From: Firmicutes bacterium CAG:460
Lineage (GTDB): Bacteria; Bacillota_I; Bacilli_A; RF39; UBA660
DNA: 64,000 nucleotides
Assembly (NCBI GenBank): GCA_000437355.1
Contig: FR899774.1
Span: 107,572 to 171,571, forward strand
Direction: 5' to 3'
Below, one piece after another: positions 44,431 to 53,485 of this stretch (within the stretch, counting starts at the first letter, position 1; each line of letters opens with the position of its first letter). A model generated the notes under the pieces. The model ran no database searches. It saw only the letters and a list, made by a program, of their open reading frames with translations, and had not been told where the DNA came from. Both the position numbers and the translations under genes were made by a program.

Positions 44431-47400
44431 ATGAATTTTTTAGATGAATATTTTAAATATGAAATTGGTACAGAAATATCTGGTTTAACTCATGAGTTAA
44501 ACGTTTTTTACGTTCAAAAATTATGTGAAAAATATGATAGAAATATAATTGTTCTTACTAGTTCTTTATTTGAAGCTAATAAGATATATGATAGTTTGGT
44601 TAAAATACATGATAATACATTATTGTTTCCAATGGATGATTTTTTATCTTCGATGATTGTTGCAAGTAGTCCAGAACTTAAGTATAAAAGATTAGAAACT
44701 TTAGATAAATTAAAAAGTGATAAAAAATATATAATTGTTACTAATTTAATGGGGTATTTGAAATATTTACCTAGTGCTAATATTAAAAATTATATAGATA
44801 TTAAACAAAATGATGTTATTAAAAGAGATATTTTAGCTGAAGAAATAAATAAATTAGGTTATCATAGAGAGTCTTTGGTTACAATGTCTGGAGAATATGC
44901 TGTTCGTGGGTTTATTTTAGATTTATACCCAATAGATTATGAACATCCAATAAGAATTGAATTTGATGGAAATATTATAGATAATATTAAATATTTTAAT
45001 GAAAATACCCAAATGTCGACGGAAGAAACAAATAAAATTAAAATTAAAGCTATTGATGAAATGCCATCAGATGATAAGAATTCTTTATTTGATTATGCTA
45101 AAAATCCTTTAGTGGTTTATGTCGATAAATCTCAAATTGAGGCAACATATACACATTTATATGATGATATTATTGAATATAAAGAAGCAAAAGATATCAA
45201 AGAAGATTTAATGTATTCTTTAGATGATATTAAAGATAATGATAAAATATTTATTAATTTATTTTCAACTGATGGTATTGATTTAAAAGCCCAAAGTATA
45301 ATAAATTATAAAGAAAATTTTCTAAAGTTAGAAAGTGATTATAATAAATGGATTAAAGAAGGAAAAATTGTTTATTTTTATTTAAGTAATAATAATGAAA
45401 AGAAACAATTATTAAAAATAATTCCTAGTGCTCACATTATTATGAAAGAATTAGAACATGGATTTATATTAGATAAATATGTAATTATTTCTGAAAATGA
45501 TATTGAAGATGTTAAAGTAACTCACGGGGTTTATAAAAATAATTTTCATGTTGGTAAAAAAATTAAAGATTTTAATCAATTAGAAAAAGGAGATTATGTA
45601 GTTCATATTTCTCATGGTATTGGTATTTATCAAGGAATTACAACACTTTCTGTTCGTGGAGTTCAAAAAGATTTTTTAACTATTTATTATGAAGGTACAG
45701 ATAAAATATATGTTCCAGTTGAAAAAATAGATTTAATATATAAATATACTTGTAAAGATGGTGTTAAACCTAAACTTAATAAGCTTGGAAGTACTAATTG
45801 GGAAAAAACTAAGAAATATATTTCTGAGAAAGTTAAAGATATTTCAAGAGAGTTAATATTACTTTATAAAAAAAGATTAGAATTAAAAAAGAAACCTTAT
45901 AAAGATTATCCAGAAGAAGAAGTATTTGCAAGTGAATTTAAATATAAGTTAACTCCAGACCAAAAAAAGGCTGTTGTGGAAATTAACAATGACTTAAAGA
46001 AAGATAATCCAATGGATAGATTACTATGTGGGGATGTAGGTTTTGGTAAAACAGAAGTTGCAATGAGAGCAATGTTTAAGGCAGTTTTAAATAATGAACA
46101 AGTTTTATATTTGTGTCCAACTACAATACTTTCAAAACAACAATATAATGTTGCAAAAGAAAGATTTAAAAATTGGCCGATAGAAATAGCACTTTTAAAT
46201 CGACATGTAAGTGCACGAGAAACTCATAGAATACTTGAGGATTTAAAAAAAGGTAAAATTGATATATTATTTGGGACACATAGAATACTTAGTGATGATA
46301 TTGTTTGTAAGAATTTAGGTATGCTTGTAGTTGATGAAGAGCAAAGATTTGGTGTTACCCACAAAGAAAAAATTAAAACTATGAAAAGTGATGTTAATGT
46401 TTTGACACTTAGTGCAACTCCGATACCTAGAACTTTAAAAATGGCTATGTCTGGCCTTAGAGATTTATCAGTTATTGATACACCTCCAGTTAATAGATAT
46501 CCAGTTCAAACTTATGTGGCGGTTGAAGATGATTTTTTAATTAAAGATGCTATTTATAAGGAGCTTGCTAGAAAAGGTCAAATATTTATTCTTTATAATA
46601 GGGTGGAAACTATTGAAAAATATATGAACCATATTCATGAGTTAGTGCCTGATGCTAAAATAAATTTTGCACATGGAAAAATGGAAAAAGATGAACTTGA
46701 TAATATAATGACATCTTTTATAAATAATGAATTTGATATTTTGATTTGTACAACAATAATTGAAAGTGGAATTGATATTCCAAATGTAAATACATTAATA
46801 ATTCATGATGCTGATAATTTTGGTTTAAGTCAACTTTATCAAATTAGAGGTCGTGTTGGTCGTAGTAATAAAATTGCTTATGCTTATTTAATGTATGAAA
46901 AAAATAAAATGTTAAATGATATTGCCATTAAAAGACTTAATACTATCAAAGAATTTACGGAACTTGGTAGTGGATATAGAATAGCCATGAGGGATTTAAG
47001 TTTAAGAGGTGCTGGAGATATATTTGGAGCTTCTCAGGCTGGATTTGTTGATAGTGTTGGTATTTCTTTATATATGAAAATGATTGAAGATGAAATTAAA
47101 CGTCAACAAGGAGAATTTGCCCCAGAAGAAGATAAAGAAACTCAAGCTTTGATTAATGTAAGTACTCATATTAGTGATACTTATGTAACAGATGAAGATA
47201 TTAAAATTGAAATACATCAAAAAATTAATGAAATTGATTCTTATGAAAAGATGTTAGAAATTAAAAATGAACTTGAAGATAGATTTGGTAAGGTTACTGC
47301 TGATATGCTTGTTTATATGTATGAAGAATGGTTTGAAAAACTAGCTAAGAAATATAATATTAAACAAGTTGTTCAAACTGATAGAAGTATTGAGATTACT

Positions 47401-47580
47401 TTACCAGAAGATGTATCAAGTAATATTAAAGGCGATAAACTTTTAATTGAAGCTATGAACTTATCAAGAAGTTTTAATATAAAATATGTTAATAAGAAAA
47501 TTAGTATTTTACTTTATACTAAAGATTTACCTAAACATTTTATATTTTATATAGTAACTTTACTTGAAAAGATACTTTAA
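44431..47580 (+). CDS. mfd: transcription-repair coupling factor
   Basis: The 1049-residue Mfd releases RNA polymerase stalled at lesions and recruits UvrA. Domains in order: a UvrB-homology region (about 1-330), the RNAP-interaction domain starting LEKGDYVVHISHGIG (about 385), a RecG-like translocase with Walker A GDVGFGKTE (about 535), DEEQ (about 636), the helicase motif QIRGRVGRS (about 808), and a C-terminal TRCF domain. It is slightly shorter than B. subtilis Mfd (1177). Confidence 0.97.
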   Translation: MNFLDEYFKYEIGTEISGLTHELNVFYVQKLCEKYDRNIIVLTSSLFEANKIYDSLVKIHDNTLLFPMDDFLSSMIVASSPELKYKRLETLDKLKSDKKYIIVTNLMGYLKYLPSANIKNYIDIKQNDVIKRDILAEEINKLGYHRESLVTMSGEYAVRGFILDLYPIDYEHPIRIEFDGNIIDNIKYFNENTQMSTEETNKIKIKAIDEMPSDDKNSLFDYAKNPLVVYVDKSQIEATYTHLYDDIIEYKEAKDIKEDLMYSLDDIKDNDKIFINLFSTDGIDLKAQSIINYKENFLKLESDYNKWIKEGKIVYFYLSNNNEKKQLLKIIPSAHIIMKELEHGFILDKYVIISENDIEDVKVTHGVYKNNFHVGKKIKDFNQLEKGDYVVHISHGIGIYQGITTLSVRGVQKDFLTIYYEGTDKIYVPVEKIDLIYKYTCKDGVKPKLNKLGSTNWEKTKKYISEKVKDISRELILLYKKRLELKKKPYKDYPEEEVFASEFKYKLTPDQKKAVVEINNDLKKDNPMDRLLCGDVGFGKTEVAMRAMFKAVLNNEQVLYLCPTTILSKQQYNVAKERFKNWPIEIALLNRHVSARETHRILEDLKKGKIDILFGTHRILSDDIVCKNLGMLVVDEEQRFGVTHKEKIKTMKSDVNVLTLSATPIPRTLKMAMSGLRDLSVIDTPPVNRYPVQTYVAVEDDFLIKDAIYKELARKGQIFILYNRVETIEKYMNHIHELVPDAKINFAHGKMEKDELDNIMTSFINNEFDILICTTIIESGIDIPNVNTLIIHDADNFGLSQLYQIRGRVGRSNKIAYAYLMYEKNKMLNDIAIKRLNTIKEFTELGSGYRIAMRDLSLRGAGDIFGASQAGFVDSVGISLYMKMIEDEIKRQQGEFAPEEDKETQALINVSTHISDTYVTDEDIKIEIHQKINEIDSYEKMLEIKNELEDRFGKVTADMLVYMYEEWFEKLAKKYNIKQVVQTDRSIEITLPEDVSSNIKGDKLLIEAMNLSRSFNIKYVNKKISILLYTKDLPKHFIFYIVTLLEKIL

Positions 47581-47590
47581 TACATAAAAA

Positions 47591-47636
47591 ATTCAATTTG
47601 CTCCACAATAATTAATGAAGTGGAGTGAATTTTTTT
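47591..47636 (+). terminator. mfd terminator that also holds the spoVT ribosome binding site
   Basis: CTCCAC and GTGGAG form the inner stem (47601-47606 with 47620-47625), ATTCA and TGAAT the outer one, followed by six T. GGAGTGA, the spoVT Shine-Dalgarno, is in the 3' arm, and the TTG start is in the T-run. Confidence 0.7.
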
Positions 47637-48147
47637 GAAACAAACTGGTGTAACAAGAAAAATAGATGAACTTGGAAGAATAGTTATTCCTAAGGAAATT
47701 AGAAAGAATTTGGGGATTAGAGATGGTGAGGCTTTAGAAATATTTACTAGTGAAGATAGTATAATATTAAAAAAATATTTTGAGGTTAGAAAATATGAAG
47801 ATTTAAGTAGTAAGTTATGTGAACTTATTAAGAATATTTATAATGTTGATTTAGTAATTACAGATAGAGAAAAGGTGATTACTTCATCAAATAAAGAAAT
47901 TGTGGAAAACACTAAACTTAATAACAAATTTTTAGAACTTATTGATAATAGAGAAATGTTTATAAGTAGAGAGTTATTAACAATAAATTTTGGAATAGAT
48001 GTAAGTGGTTATTTTACAGTAATACCAATTATTGCATCGAGTGATTCATTGGGGCTTGTTATTTTAATAAGTGCAAATGGAAGTGACTATACTGCTTTAG
48101 GAAAGTTACTAGCCAAGATTATTGCTGATAAAATTGATATATTTTAA
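47635..48147 (+). CDS. spoVT: AbrB/SpoVT-family sporulation regulator
   Basis: The 170-residue protein has an N-terminal swapped-hairpin AbrB DNA-binding domain (MKQTGVTRKIDELGRIVI, PKEIRKNLGIRDGEALEIF) and a C-terminal GAF-like domain (about 58-170), the SpoVT architecture. SpoVT tunes forespore sigma-G genes. It lies after mfd, as in B. subtilis. The start is TTG, with GGAGTGA six bases upstream but inside a hairpin, so translation may need a structure change or read-through. Confidence 0.9.
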   Translation: MKQTGVTRKIDELGRIVIPKEIRKNLGIRDGEALEIFTSEDSIILKKYFEVRKYEDLSSKLCELIKNIYNVDLVITDREKVITSSNKEIVENTKLNNKFLELIDNREMFISRELLTINFGIDVSGYFTVIPIIASSDSLGLVILISANGSDYTALGKLLAKIIADKIDIF

Positions 48148-48189
48148 CTTGAATTAATTGTTAATATGTGTTAAACTATGTTTAGTTTA

Positions 48190-48381
48190 ACGAAGAAGGA
48201 AAGAGTAGGTATCTTAGTTTCATAGAGATTTCTTGGTTGGTGGAAAAGAAAAAATGAAGATATACGAACATGGCTCTGGAGTTAAAATCGGGTAATTACG
48301 TTAAAGATTTTAAGTTGCATGATAAATCATGAATTAAGGTGGTACCGCGGGTTATACTCGTCCTTAGTTTGTGATTTTTTT
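48190..48381 (+). promoter_or_regulatory. T-box riboswitch, methionine type
   Basis: The leader has the AGTA-type stem I element (AAGAGTAGGT near 48201) and the T-box sequence AATTAAGGTGGTACCGCGG at 48332-48350. The TGGT there can pair with ACCA of uncharged tRNA. The anti-half TCGTCCTT (48358-48365) and a T-run (48375-48381) act as terminator. ATG at 48270-48272 is a likely specifier codon, matching metS two genes downstream. It probably controls both dut and metS. Confidence 0.88.
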
Positions 48382-48393
48382 ATTGGAGGAAAT

Positions 48394-48891
48394 ATGAGAA
48401 AGTTTGAGAAAATAAGTTATCCTGAATTTGTTAAAGTCTTTGGTGATAATAAAACTTTATATGATGATTATATGCTCCCTTTAAGAGGGACAAAGTATAG
48501 TGCAGGTTATGATTTTTTTGCTATAAAAGATTATGTTATAAAACCAAATGAAATTTTAAAAATACCAACTGGTTACAAAGCAACATTTGAAAGTGATGAA
48601 ATGCTAATGATTGTAGTTAGAAGTAGCATGGGTTTTAAATATAATGTTAGACTTACAAATCAGGTGGGAATAATTGAAAGTGATTATTATAATAATCCAG
48701 ATAATGAAGGACATATGTGGGTATGTCTTCAAAATCATGGAGATAAAGAATATATAATTAATAAAGGAGATGCTTATGCTCAAGGGATTTTTGTTAAATT
48801 TTTAACAACGGATGATGATTGTGTTAATAAAACAAGAGTTGGCGGGCTAGGCAGTACAAATAAAAAGAAAGAAGGAAATGAAAATGAATAA
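48394..48891 (+). CDS. dut: dUTP diphosphatase
   Basis: The 165-residue trimeric-type dUTPase removes dUTP and supplies dUMP. Motifs: YSAGYDFFA (motif 1, catalytic Asp), RSSMGFK (motif 2), GIIESDYYNN (motif 3), and GGLGSTN near the end (motif 5). The start is the ATG at 48394, with GGAGG upstream; the longer frame begins inside the T-box. It lies between a Met T-box and metS, overlapping metS by 8 bases, so it should respond to tRNA-Met charging. Confidence 0.92.
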   Translation: MRKFEKISYPEFVKVFGDNKTLYDDYMLPLRGTKYSAGYDFFAIKDYVIKPNEILKIPTGYKATFESDEMLMIVVRSSMGFKYNVRLTNQVGIIESDYYNNPDNEGHMWVCLQNHGDKEYIINKGDAYAQGIFVKFLTTDDDCVNKTRVGGLGSTNKKKEGNENE

Positions 48892-50416
48892 AAAATATTA
48901 TATTACTACACCAATATATTATCCAAGTGCGGATTTTCATATTGGACATTGTTATACAACTATTATTGCAGATGCTATTGCAAGATATAAAAGATTAAAT
49001 GGTTATGATGTGTTTTTCCAAACAGGAACTGATGAACACGGAGCAAAAATTGAACAAAAAGCTAAAGATGCTGGTGTTACCCCAAAAGAATATGTTGATG
49101 TTATAATTGAAAATGCTAAAAATTTATGGAAAAGTTTAAATATCTCATATGATTATTTTATTAGAACAACTGATGAAAATCACGTAAAAGCTGTTCAAAA
49201 AATATTTAGAAAATTATATGACCAAGGAGATATTTATAAAGGTTCTTATGAAGGACTTTATTGTGTTCCTTGTGAATCTTTTTGGACAGAAACTCAACTT
49301 GTTGATGGTAAATGTCCAGATTGTGGTCGTGAAGTTAAAACTGTTACTGAAGAAGCTTATTTCTTTAAGTTATCTAAGTATCAAGATAAATTAATTGAAT
49401 TATATGATAAAAATCCAGAATTTATTTTACCAGTTTCAAGAAAAAATGAACTTGTAAATAACTTCATTAAACCAGGACTTGAAGACTTATGTGTTTCAAG
49501 AACTTCAGTTAAATGGGGAATTCCTGTAGATTTTGACCCAAAACATGTTATTTATGTATGGATTGATGCTTTATCAAACTATATTACATCATTAGGTTAT
49601 CCAGATGAAAATGCTCCATTGTTTAAAAAATATTGGCCAGCAGACCTACATTTAGTAGGTAAAGAAATCACAAGATTTCATGCTATTATTTGGCCAGCAC
49701 TTCTTATGGCTTTAGGAATTGAAATACCTCATCAAGTGTTTGGTCATGGATGGTTAATTATTAATGGCGGTAAAATTTCTAAATCATTAGGAAACTATAA
49801 AGACCCAAGAGAATATATTGATGCTTATGGAGTTGATGCCGTTAGATATTTTGCTTTAAGAGAGGTATCTTTTGGTAGTGATGGCGCTTTCTCTGAAGAA
49901 GCATTAATTAATAGAACAAATGCTGATTTGGTAAATAACTTAGGAAATTTAGTTAATAGAACTATAAGTATGAGCCATAAATACTTTGATGGTGTGGTAG
50001 AAAATCCAAAAGTAAATGAAGAAATAGATAATGATTTAATTAGTGCTGTTACAAGTTTAAAAGCAAAAGTTGATGAAAAAATGGCTGGTTTAAAAGTAAA
50101 TGAAGCTTTAGAAGAAATATTTGAAGTATTAAAAAGATGTAATAAATATATTGATGAAACTACACCATGGATACTTGCTAAAGATGAAACAAAACATGAT
50201 AGATTAAAAACAGTTTTATATAATATCTTAGAAGGTATTAGAGTATGTGCTATACTTCTTGAACCATTTATTAATGTTACAAGTGAAAAGATATTAAATG
50301 AACTTAATACAAATGAAAGAAGTATTGAAAGCATAAGTGATTTTGGTAATTTAGAATGTGGAATTACTTTAAATAAGCCAGAAATATTATTTAATAGGAT
50401 TGAGATTAATGAATAA
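48884..50416 (+). CDS. metS: methionyl-tRNA synthetase
   Basis: The 510-residue class I synthetase has the HIGH motif in ADFHIGHCYTT, a Cys zinc module CVPCES...CPDCGRE, WIDALSNYI and KISKSLGN (KMSKS). The C-terminal tRNA-binding domain of the larger MetG form is absent. GAAGGA seven bases before the ATG at 48884 selects it over the ATG at 48878. It is transcribed with dut under the T-box. It overlaps tatD by 8 bases. Confidence 0.96.
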   Translation: MNKKYYITTPIYYPSADFHIGHCYTTIIADAIARYKRLNGYDVFFQTGTDEHGAKIEQKAKDAGVTPKEYVDVIIENAKNLWKSLNISYDYFIRTTDENHVKAVQKIFRKLYDQGDIYKGSYEGLYCVPCESFWTETQLVDGKCPDCGREVKTVTEEAYFFKLSKYQDKLIELYDKNPEFILPVSRKNELVNNFIKPGLEDLCVSRTSVKWGIPVDFDPKHVIYVWIDALSNYITSLGYPDENAPLFKKYWPADLHLVGKEITRFHAIIWPALLMALGIEIPHQVFGHGWLIINGGKISKSLGNYKDPREYIDAYGVDAVRYFALREVSFGSDGAFSEEALINRTNADLVNNLGNLVNRTISMSHKYFDGVVENPKVNEEIDNDLISAVTSLKAKVDEKMAGLKVNEALEEIFEVLKRCNKYIDETTPWILAKDETKHDRLKTVLYNILEGIRVCAILLEPFINVTSEKILNELNTNERSIESISDFGNLECGITLNKPEILFNRIEINE

Positions 50417-51179
50417 TTATTTTGTTGATACACATTGTCATGTATTTAAATCTGATTATGAAAATATAGATGAAGTTTTAAAAAATGCAAGTAATAATCA
50501 TATAAAATATGTCATTAATAATGGAAGCAATAATGAATTTAATAAAGAAGTATTAGATTTAATTGAAAAATATCCAAATATGTATGGTGCAATTGGAATT
50601 CATCCAGAAGATGTTGATGGTGCAACACAAGAAGATATTAAGTTTATTGAAGTTAATTTAAGTAATGAAAAAATTGTTGCAATTGGTGAAATTGGATTGG
50701 ATTATTATTATACAAAAGAAAATAAAGAGAAACAAATAAAGTTATTTGAAACACAGTTAGCTTTAGCAGAAAAATATAATATACCTGTAATTGTTCACTC
50801 TAGGGATGCAACTGAAGATACAATTAATTCTTTAAAGAAATTTAAATGTAAAGGTGTAATTCATTCTTTTTCTGGTAGTTTAGAAACTGCAAAAATTTAT
50901 ATTAAAATGGGTTATTTATTGGGGGTAAATGGAGTTATTACATTTAAAAATGCTAAGATAAAAGACGTAATTAAAGAAGTTGGACTTGAAAATGTTGTTT
51001 TAGAGACTGATAGTCCATACCTTACTCCAGAACCTTTTAGGGGTAAACAAAATAATCCTGGACATGTATTTGAGGTTGCTAAGTTTGTAGCTGATTTATA
51101 TAATATTTCATTAGAAGAGTTAGCAGAACAAACGAATAAAAATATTACAAATATGTATAAAAAGATGAAGTTAGATTAA
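50409..51179 (+). CDS. tatD: TatD-family metal-dependent DNase
   Basis: The 256-residue TIM-barrel hydrolase has the metal ligands DTHCH at the N-terminus, GEIGLDYYY, VHSRDA, HSFSG and ETDSPYLTP. This matches TatD/YabD, which follows metS in B. subtilis. The start is the ATG at 50409, nine bases after AGGA; the TTG at 50400 would leave no spacing. It acts on DNA 3' ends in the family; its substrate here is not shown. Confidence 0.92.
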   Translation: MNNYFVDTHCHVFKSDYENIDEVLKNASNNHIKYVINNGSNNEFNKEVLDLIEKYPNMYGAIGIHPEDVDGATQEDIKFIEVNLSNEKIVAIGEIGLDYYYTKENKEKQIKLFETQLALAEKYNIPVIVHSRDATEDTINSLKKFKCKGVIHSFSGSLETAKIYIKMGYLLGVNGVITFKNAKIKDVIKEVGLENVVLETDSPYLTPEPFRGKQNNPGHVFEVAKFVADLYNISLEELAEQTNKNITNMYKKMKLD

Positions 51180-51198
51180 TTCTTAACTTCATCTTTTT
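51161..51198 (+). terminator. intrinsic terminator of dut-metS-tatD
   Basis: AAAGATGAAGTTA (51161-51173) and TAACTTCATCTTT (51184-51196), a perfect 13-bp stem, followed by TT. The tatD stop is in the loop. Confidence 0.85.
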
Positions 51199-51237
51199 CT
51201 GACTAATTTAAAGTGAGTACCCTGACTAATTCAAAGT
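51199..51237. repeat. tandem 16-bp direct repeat upstream of 3D-domain gene
   Basis: CTGACTAATTTAAAGT (51199) and CTGACTAATTCAAAGT (51222), 23 bp apart, 30 bp upstream of the -35 box. They could be paired activator or repressor sites. Confidence 0.5.
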
Positions 51238-51266
51238 TTAAATGATTTTCTGTAAAATATTGTCAA

Positions 51267-51295
51267 TTGCTTTATTACTATATTAATGTTATAAT
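51267..51295 (+). promoter_or_regulatory. predicted sigma-A promoter of 3D-domain gene
   Basis: TTGCTT (51267-51272), 17 bases and TATAAT (51290-51295). Confidence 0.65.
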
Positions 51296-51324
51296 TTAGG
51301 TATCCAGTGAGAGGTGGATATTGA

Positions 51325-51852
51325 ATGAAAGTAGTAAATTATTTCGTTAGAATGTCAATTGTTATATTTATGCTTATTATTGCTAAAAGTAGTTCTGATA
51401 TAAAAATGGCTGTTGTTGAAAATGATAATTTAAATAAAACTGTTAATATTACAACAATGGCTATGAAAATAATGGAAGTTGAAGATGTTATAAAATATAC
51501 TCCGATAGCTACATATACTGGAGATTTAACTGGTTATGCCTATAATTGTCCATTATGTAATGGTACTCTTGGGTGTATGCCAAAATATAATATTAAAGAT
51601 GGAACAACTACATATAAAGATTATGAATATGGTGAAGTTAAAATTGTTGCTTCAAGTAAGAATTTAGCTTGTGGTTCTATTGTTAGATTTAACAGTAGCA
51701 GAGTTGGTGAAGGTGAACAATTTGCAATAGTACTTGACCGTGGTGTTGGAGGTTATGCACTTGATTTACTTACACCGAGTGAAGATTATGCTTCTAGATA
51801 TATTGGAAGAAGTCAAATAACATATGATGTTTTAAGGAGCGGGTGGGAATAA
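51325..51852 (+). CDS. secreted 3D-domain protein (YabE/RpfB-like catalytic part)
   Basis: The 175-residue protein has an N-terminal export segment (about 8-24) and a C-terminal 3D domain (about 70-175). The domain contains TGYAYNCPLCNGTLG, VASSKNLACGSIVRF and AIVLDRGVGGYALDLL with the conserved Asp residues. 3D domains are double-psi barrels of lytic transglycosylases that act on the wall. In B. subtilis yabE, a G5-3D protein, has this position; the G5 part is absent here. The Cys pairs in the barrel are unusual. A terminator carrying its stop codon follows. Confidence 0.78.
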   Translation: MKVVNYFVRMSIVIFMLIIAKSSSDIKMAVVENDNLNKTVNITTMAMKIMEVEDVIKYTPIATYTGDLTGYAYNCPLCNGTLGCMPKYNIKDGTTTYKDYEYGEVKIVASSKNLACGSIVRFNSSRVGEGEQFAIVLDRGVGGYALDLLTPSEDYASRYIGRSQITYDVLRSGWE

Positions 51853-51871
51853 ACCCCATCCGAATTTTTTT
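51840..51871 (+). terminator. intrinsic terminator abutting ksgA
   Basis: CGGGTGGG and CCCATCCG pair (with one G-U), followed by AA and seven T that run into the ksgA ATG at 51872. The upstream gene's stop lies in the loop. Confidence 0.75.
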
Positions 51872-52651
51872 ATGAAAGCAAAAAAGAGTTTAGGACAAAA
51901 TTTTTTAATAGATGATGAAGTAATCAATAAAATAATTGATGAAGTTTCAGCATGCAAAGATGATTTAATTATTGAAATTGGCCCAGGTAGAGGAGCCCTT
52001 ACAAGTAAGCTTAAAAATAAAGAATGTAATGTAATTGCATATGAACTAGATAGAGATTTATGTAATATATTAAAAAGGTTTGAAGATGATAAATTACATG
52101 TAATTTATGGTGATTTTTTAAAAAGTAATATAAAAGAAGATATAAAAAATATTAAATATAATAATTTGTATTTAGTTGGCAATCTTCCTTATTATATTAC
52201 AACACCGATTATAGAACATATTATTGATGAAAATATAGAGTTTAGTAAGTTTACTATAATGATACAAAAAGAAGTTGCTGATAGATTTATGGCTAAGGTT
52301 GGCACAAAAGAATATGGTTATATTACTTTAGTTTTAAAATATTATTTTGATATAAGTAAAGTTTGTGATGTATCTAAGTATGCGTTTAATCCAGTTCCTA
52401 AAGTAAAAAGTAGTGTTATTAGTTTTGTACCCAAAAAAGAAAAAATAGATATTGATGTAGAAGGATATTTTAAGTTTTTAAAAAATATATTTAGACAAAA
52501 AAGGAAGAATGTTAGAAATAATTTAAATGGTTTATATGACTTAGATAAGGTCTTGGAAGTGTTAAGTAAATATAATTTAGATTTAAGTGTTAGAGCAGAA
52601 GGATTATCTGAAGAAATATTAATGGATATTTATAAAAATGTTACTCGTTAG
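51872..52651 (+). CDS. ksgA: 16S rRNA (adenine1518/1519-N6) dimethyltransferase
   Basis: The 259-residue KsgA/RsmA starts KAKKSLGQNFLIDD, has the SAM motif IIEIGPGRGALT and the catalytic motif VGNLPYYITTP. It dimethylates two adenines near the 3' end of 16S rRNA. It lacks any Shine-Dalgarno: the ATG sits at the end of a terminator T-run, so initiation must be weak or leaderless from a downstream start site. It lies between the 3D gene and yabG, as in B. subtilis. Confidence 0.94.
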   Translation: MKAKKSLGQNFLIDDEVINKIIDEVSACKDDLIIEIGPGRGALTSKLKNKECNVIAYELDRDLCNILKRFEDDKLHVIYGDFLKSNIKEDIKNIKYNNLYLVGNLPYYITTPIIEHIIDENIEFSKFTIMIQKEVADRFMAKVGTKEYGYITLVLKYYFDISKVCDVSKYAFNPVPKVKSSVISFVPKKEKIDIDVEGYFKFLKNIFRQKRKNVRNNLNGLYDLDKVLEVLSKYNLDLSVRAEGLSEEILMDIYKNVTR

Positions 52652-52663
52652 AGTAATTTTTTT
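52641..52663 (+). terminator. intrinsic terminator of ksgA
   Basis: TTACTC-GTTA-GAGTAA and seven T. The ksgA stop TAG overlaps loop and stem. Confidence 0.85.
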
Positions 52664-52699
52664 GTGTTTTTATCATAAACTTTAATGGTGATATTTATT

Positions 52700-53476
52700 T
52701 TGAATATAGAAAAAGGTGATTATGTAACTAGAAATAGTTATAATAATGATACTGTTTTTAAAGTAATTAATATTAAAAATGGCATTTATTATTTAAAAGG
52801 CGTAGAAGTAAGATTAGTTGCTGATGCAGAAGTAACTGACTTAAGAAAAGAAGAAAATATAAATGAAGAAGATGTAATTGATGATATTGATTTATTAGAA
52901 GATAATTTAAATAGAGGAGAATTTTTTTATTTACCAGCGAAAGCTTTACATATTGACTCAGATGAAGAATATTTATCGAGATGTTTAAAATTTTATAAAA
53001 GAAATGGTATTATGGCAGTGGGTAAAAAAATTAATGAAAAAAATGTGTATGAACAATTACCAATGCTTTTAAAAGAATTTAAACCTGATATTGTTGTAAT
53101 TACTGGACATGATGCTTATTACAGAAAAAAAGGAGATGCTAAAGATATTAAAAATTATAAGAATTCTCTTTATTTTGTTAAAGCTGTAAAGGCTGCGAGA
53201 AATTATGAAAAAAGTCATGAAAAATTAGTCATTATTGCTGGAGCATGTCAAAGTGATTATGAAGAACTAATTAAAGCAGGAGCTAATTTTGCATCAAGTC
53301 CTAAAAGAGTTAATATACATGCCTTGGACCCAGCGATTATTGCAAGTACAGTAGCTTTAACAGAGAGAAATAAAGAAATTGATTTGAAAAAATTACTTGA
53401 GAAAACTAAATATAAAGAAGATGGAATGGGAGGTCTTATTTGTAATGGCCTTATGTATGTTGGGTATCCAAGATAA
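52700..53476 (+). CDS. yabG: sporulation-specific protease YabG
   Basis: The 258-residue YabG protein processes spore-coat proteins in Bacillus and Clostridium. The N-terminal domain starts IEKGDYVTRNSYNNDTVFKV. The core has VVITGHDAYYRKKGD, LVIIAGACQSDYEEL and ANFASSPKRVNIHALDP, which match B. subtilis YabG closely (GHDAY, GACQSHFESL, NFASSPSRVNIHALDP). GGTGAT lies seven bases before a TTG at 52700, and the family starts at that residue, so the ATG at 52685 is less likely. Confidence 0.93.
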   Translation: MNIEKGDYVTRNSYNNDTVFKVINIKNGIYYLKGVEVRLVADAEVTDLRKEENINEEDVIDDIDLLEDNLNRGEFFYLPAKALHIDSDEEYLSRCLKFYKRNGIMAVGKKINEKNVYEQLPMLLKEFKPDIVVITGHDAYYRKKGDAKDIKNYKNSLYFVKAVKAARNYEKSHEKLVIIAGACQSDYEELIKAGANFASSPKRVNIHALDPAIIASTVALTERNKEIDLKKLLEKTKYKEDGMGGLICNGLMYVGYPR

Positions 53477-53485
53477 GGAGAGATA

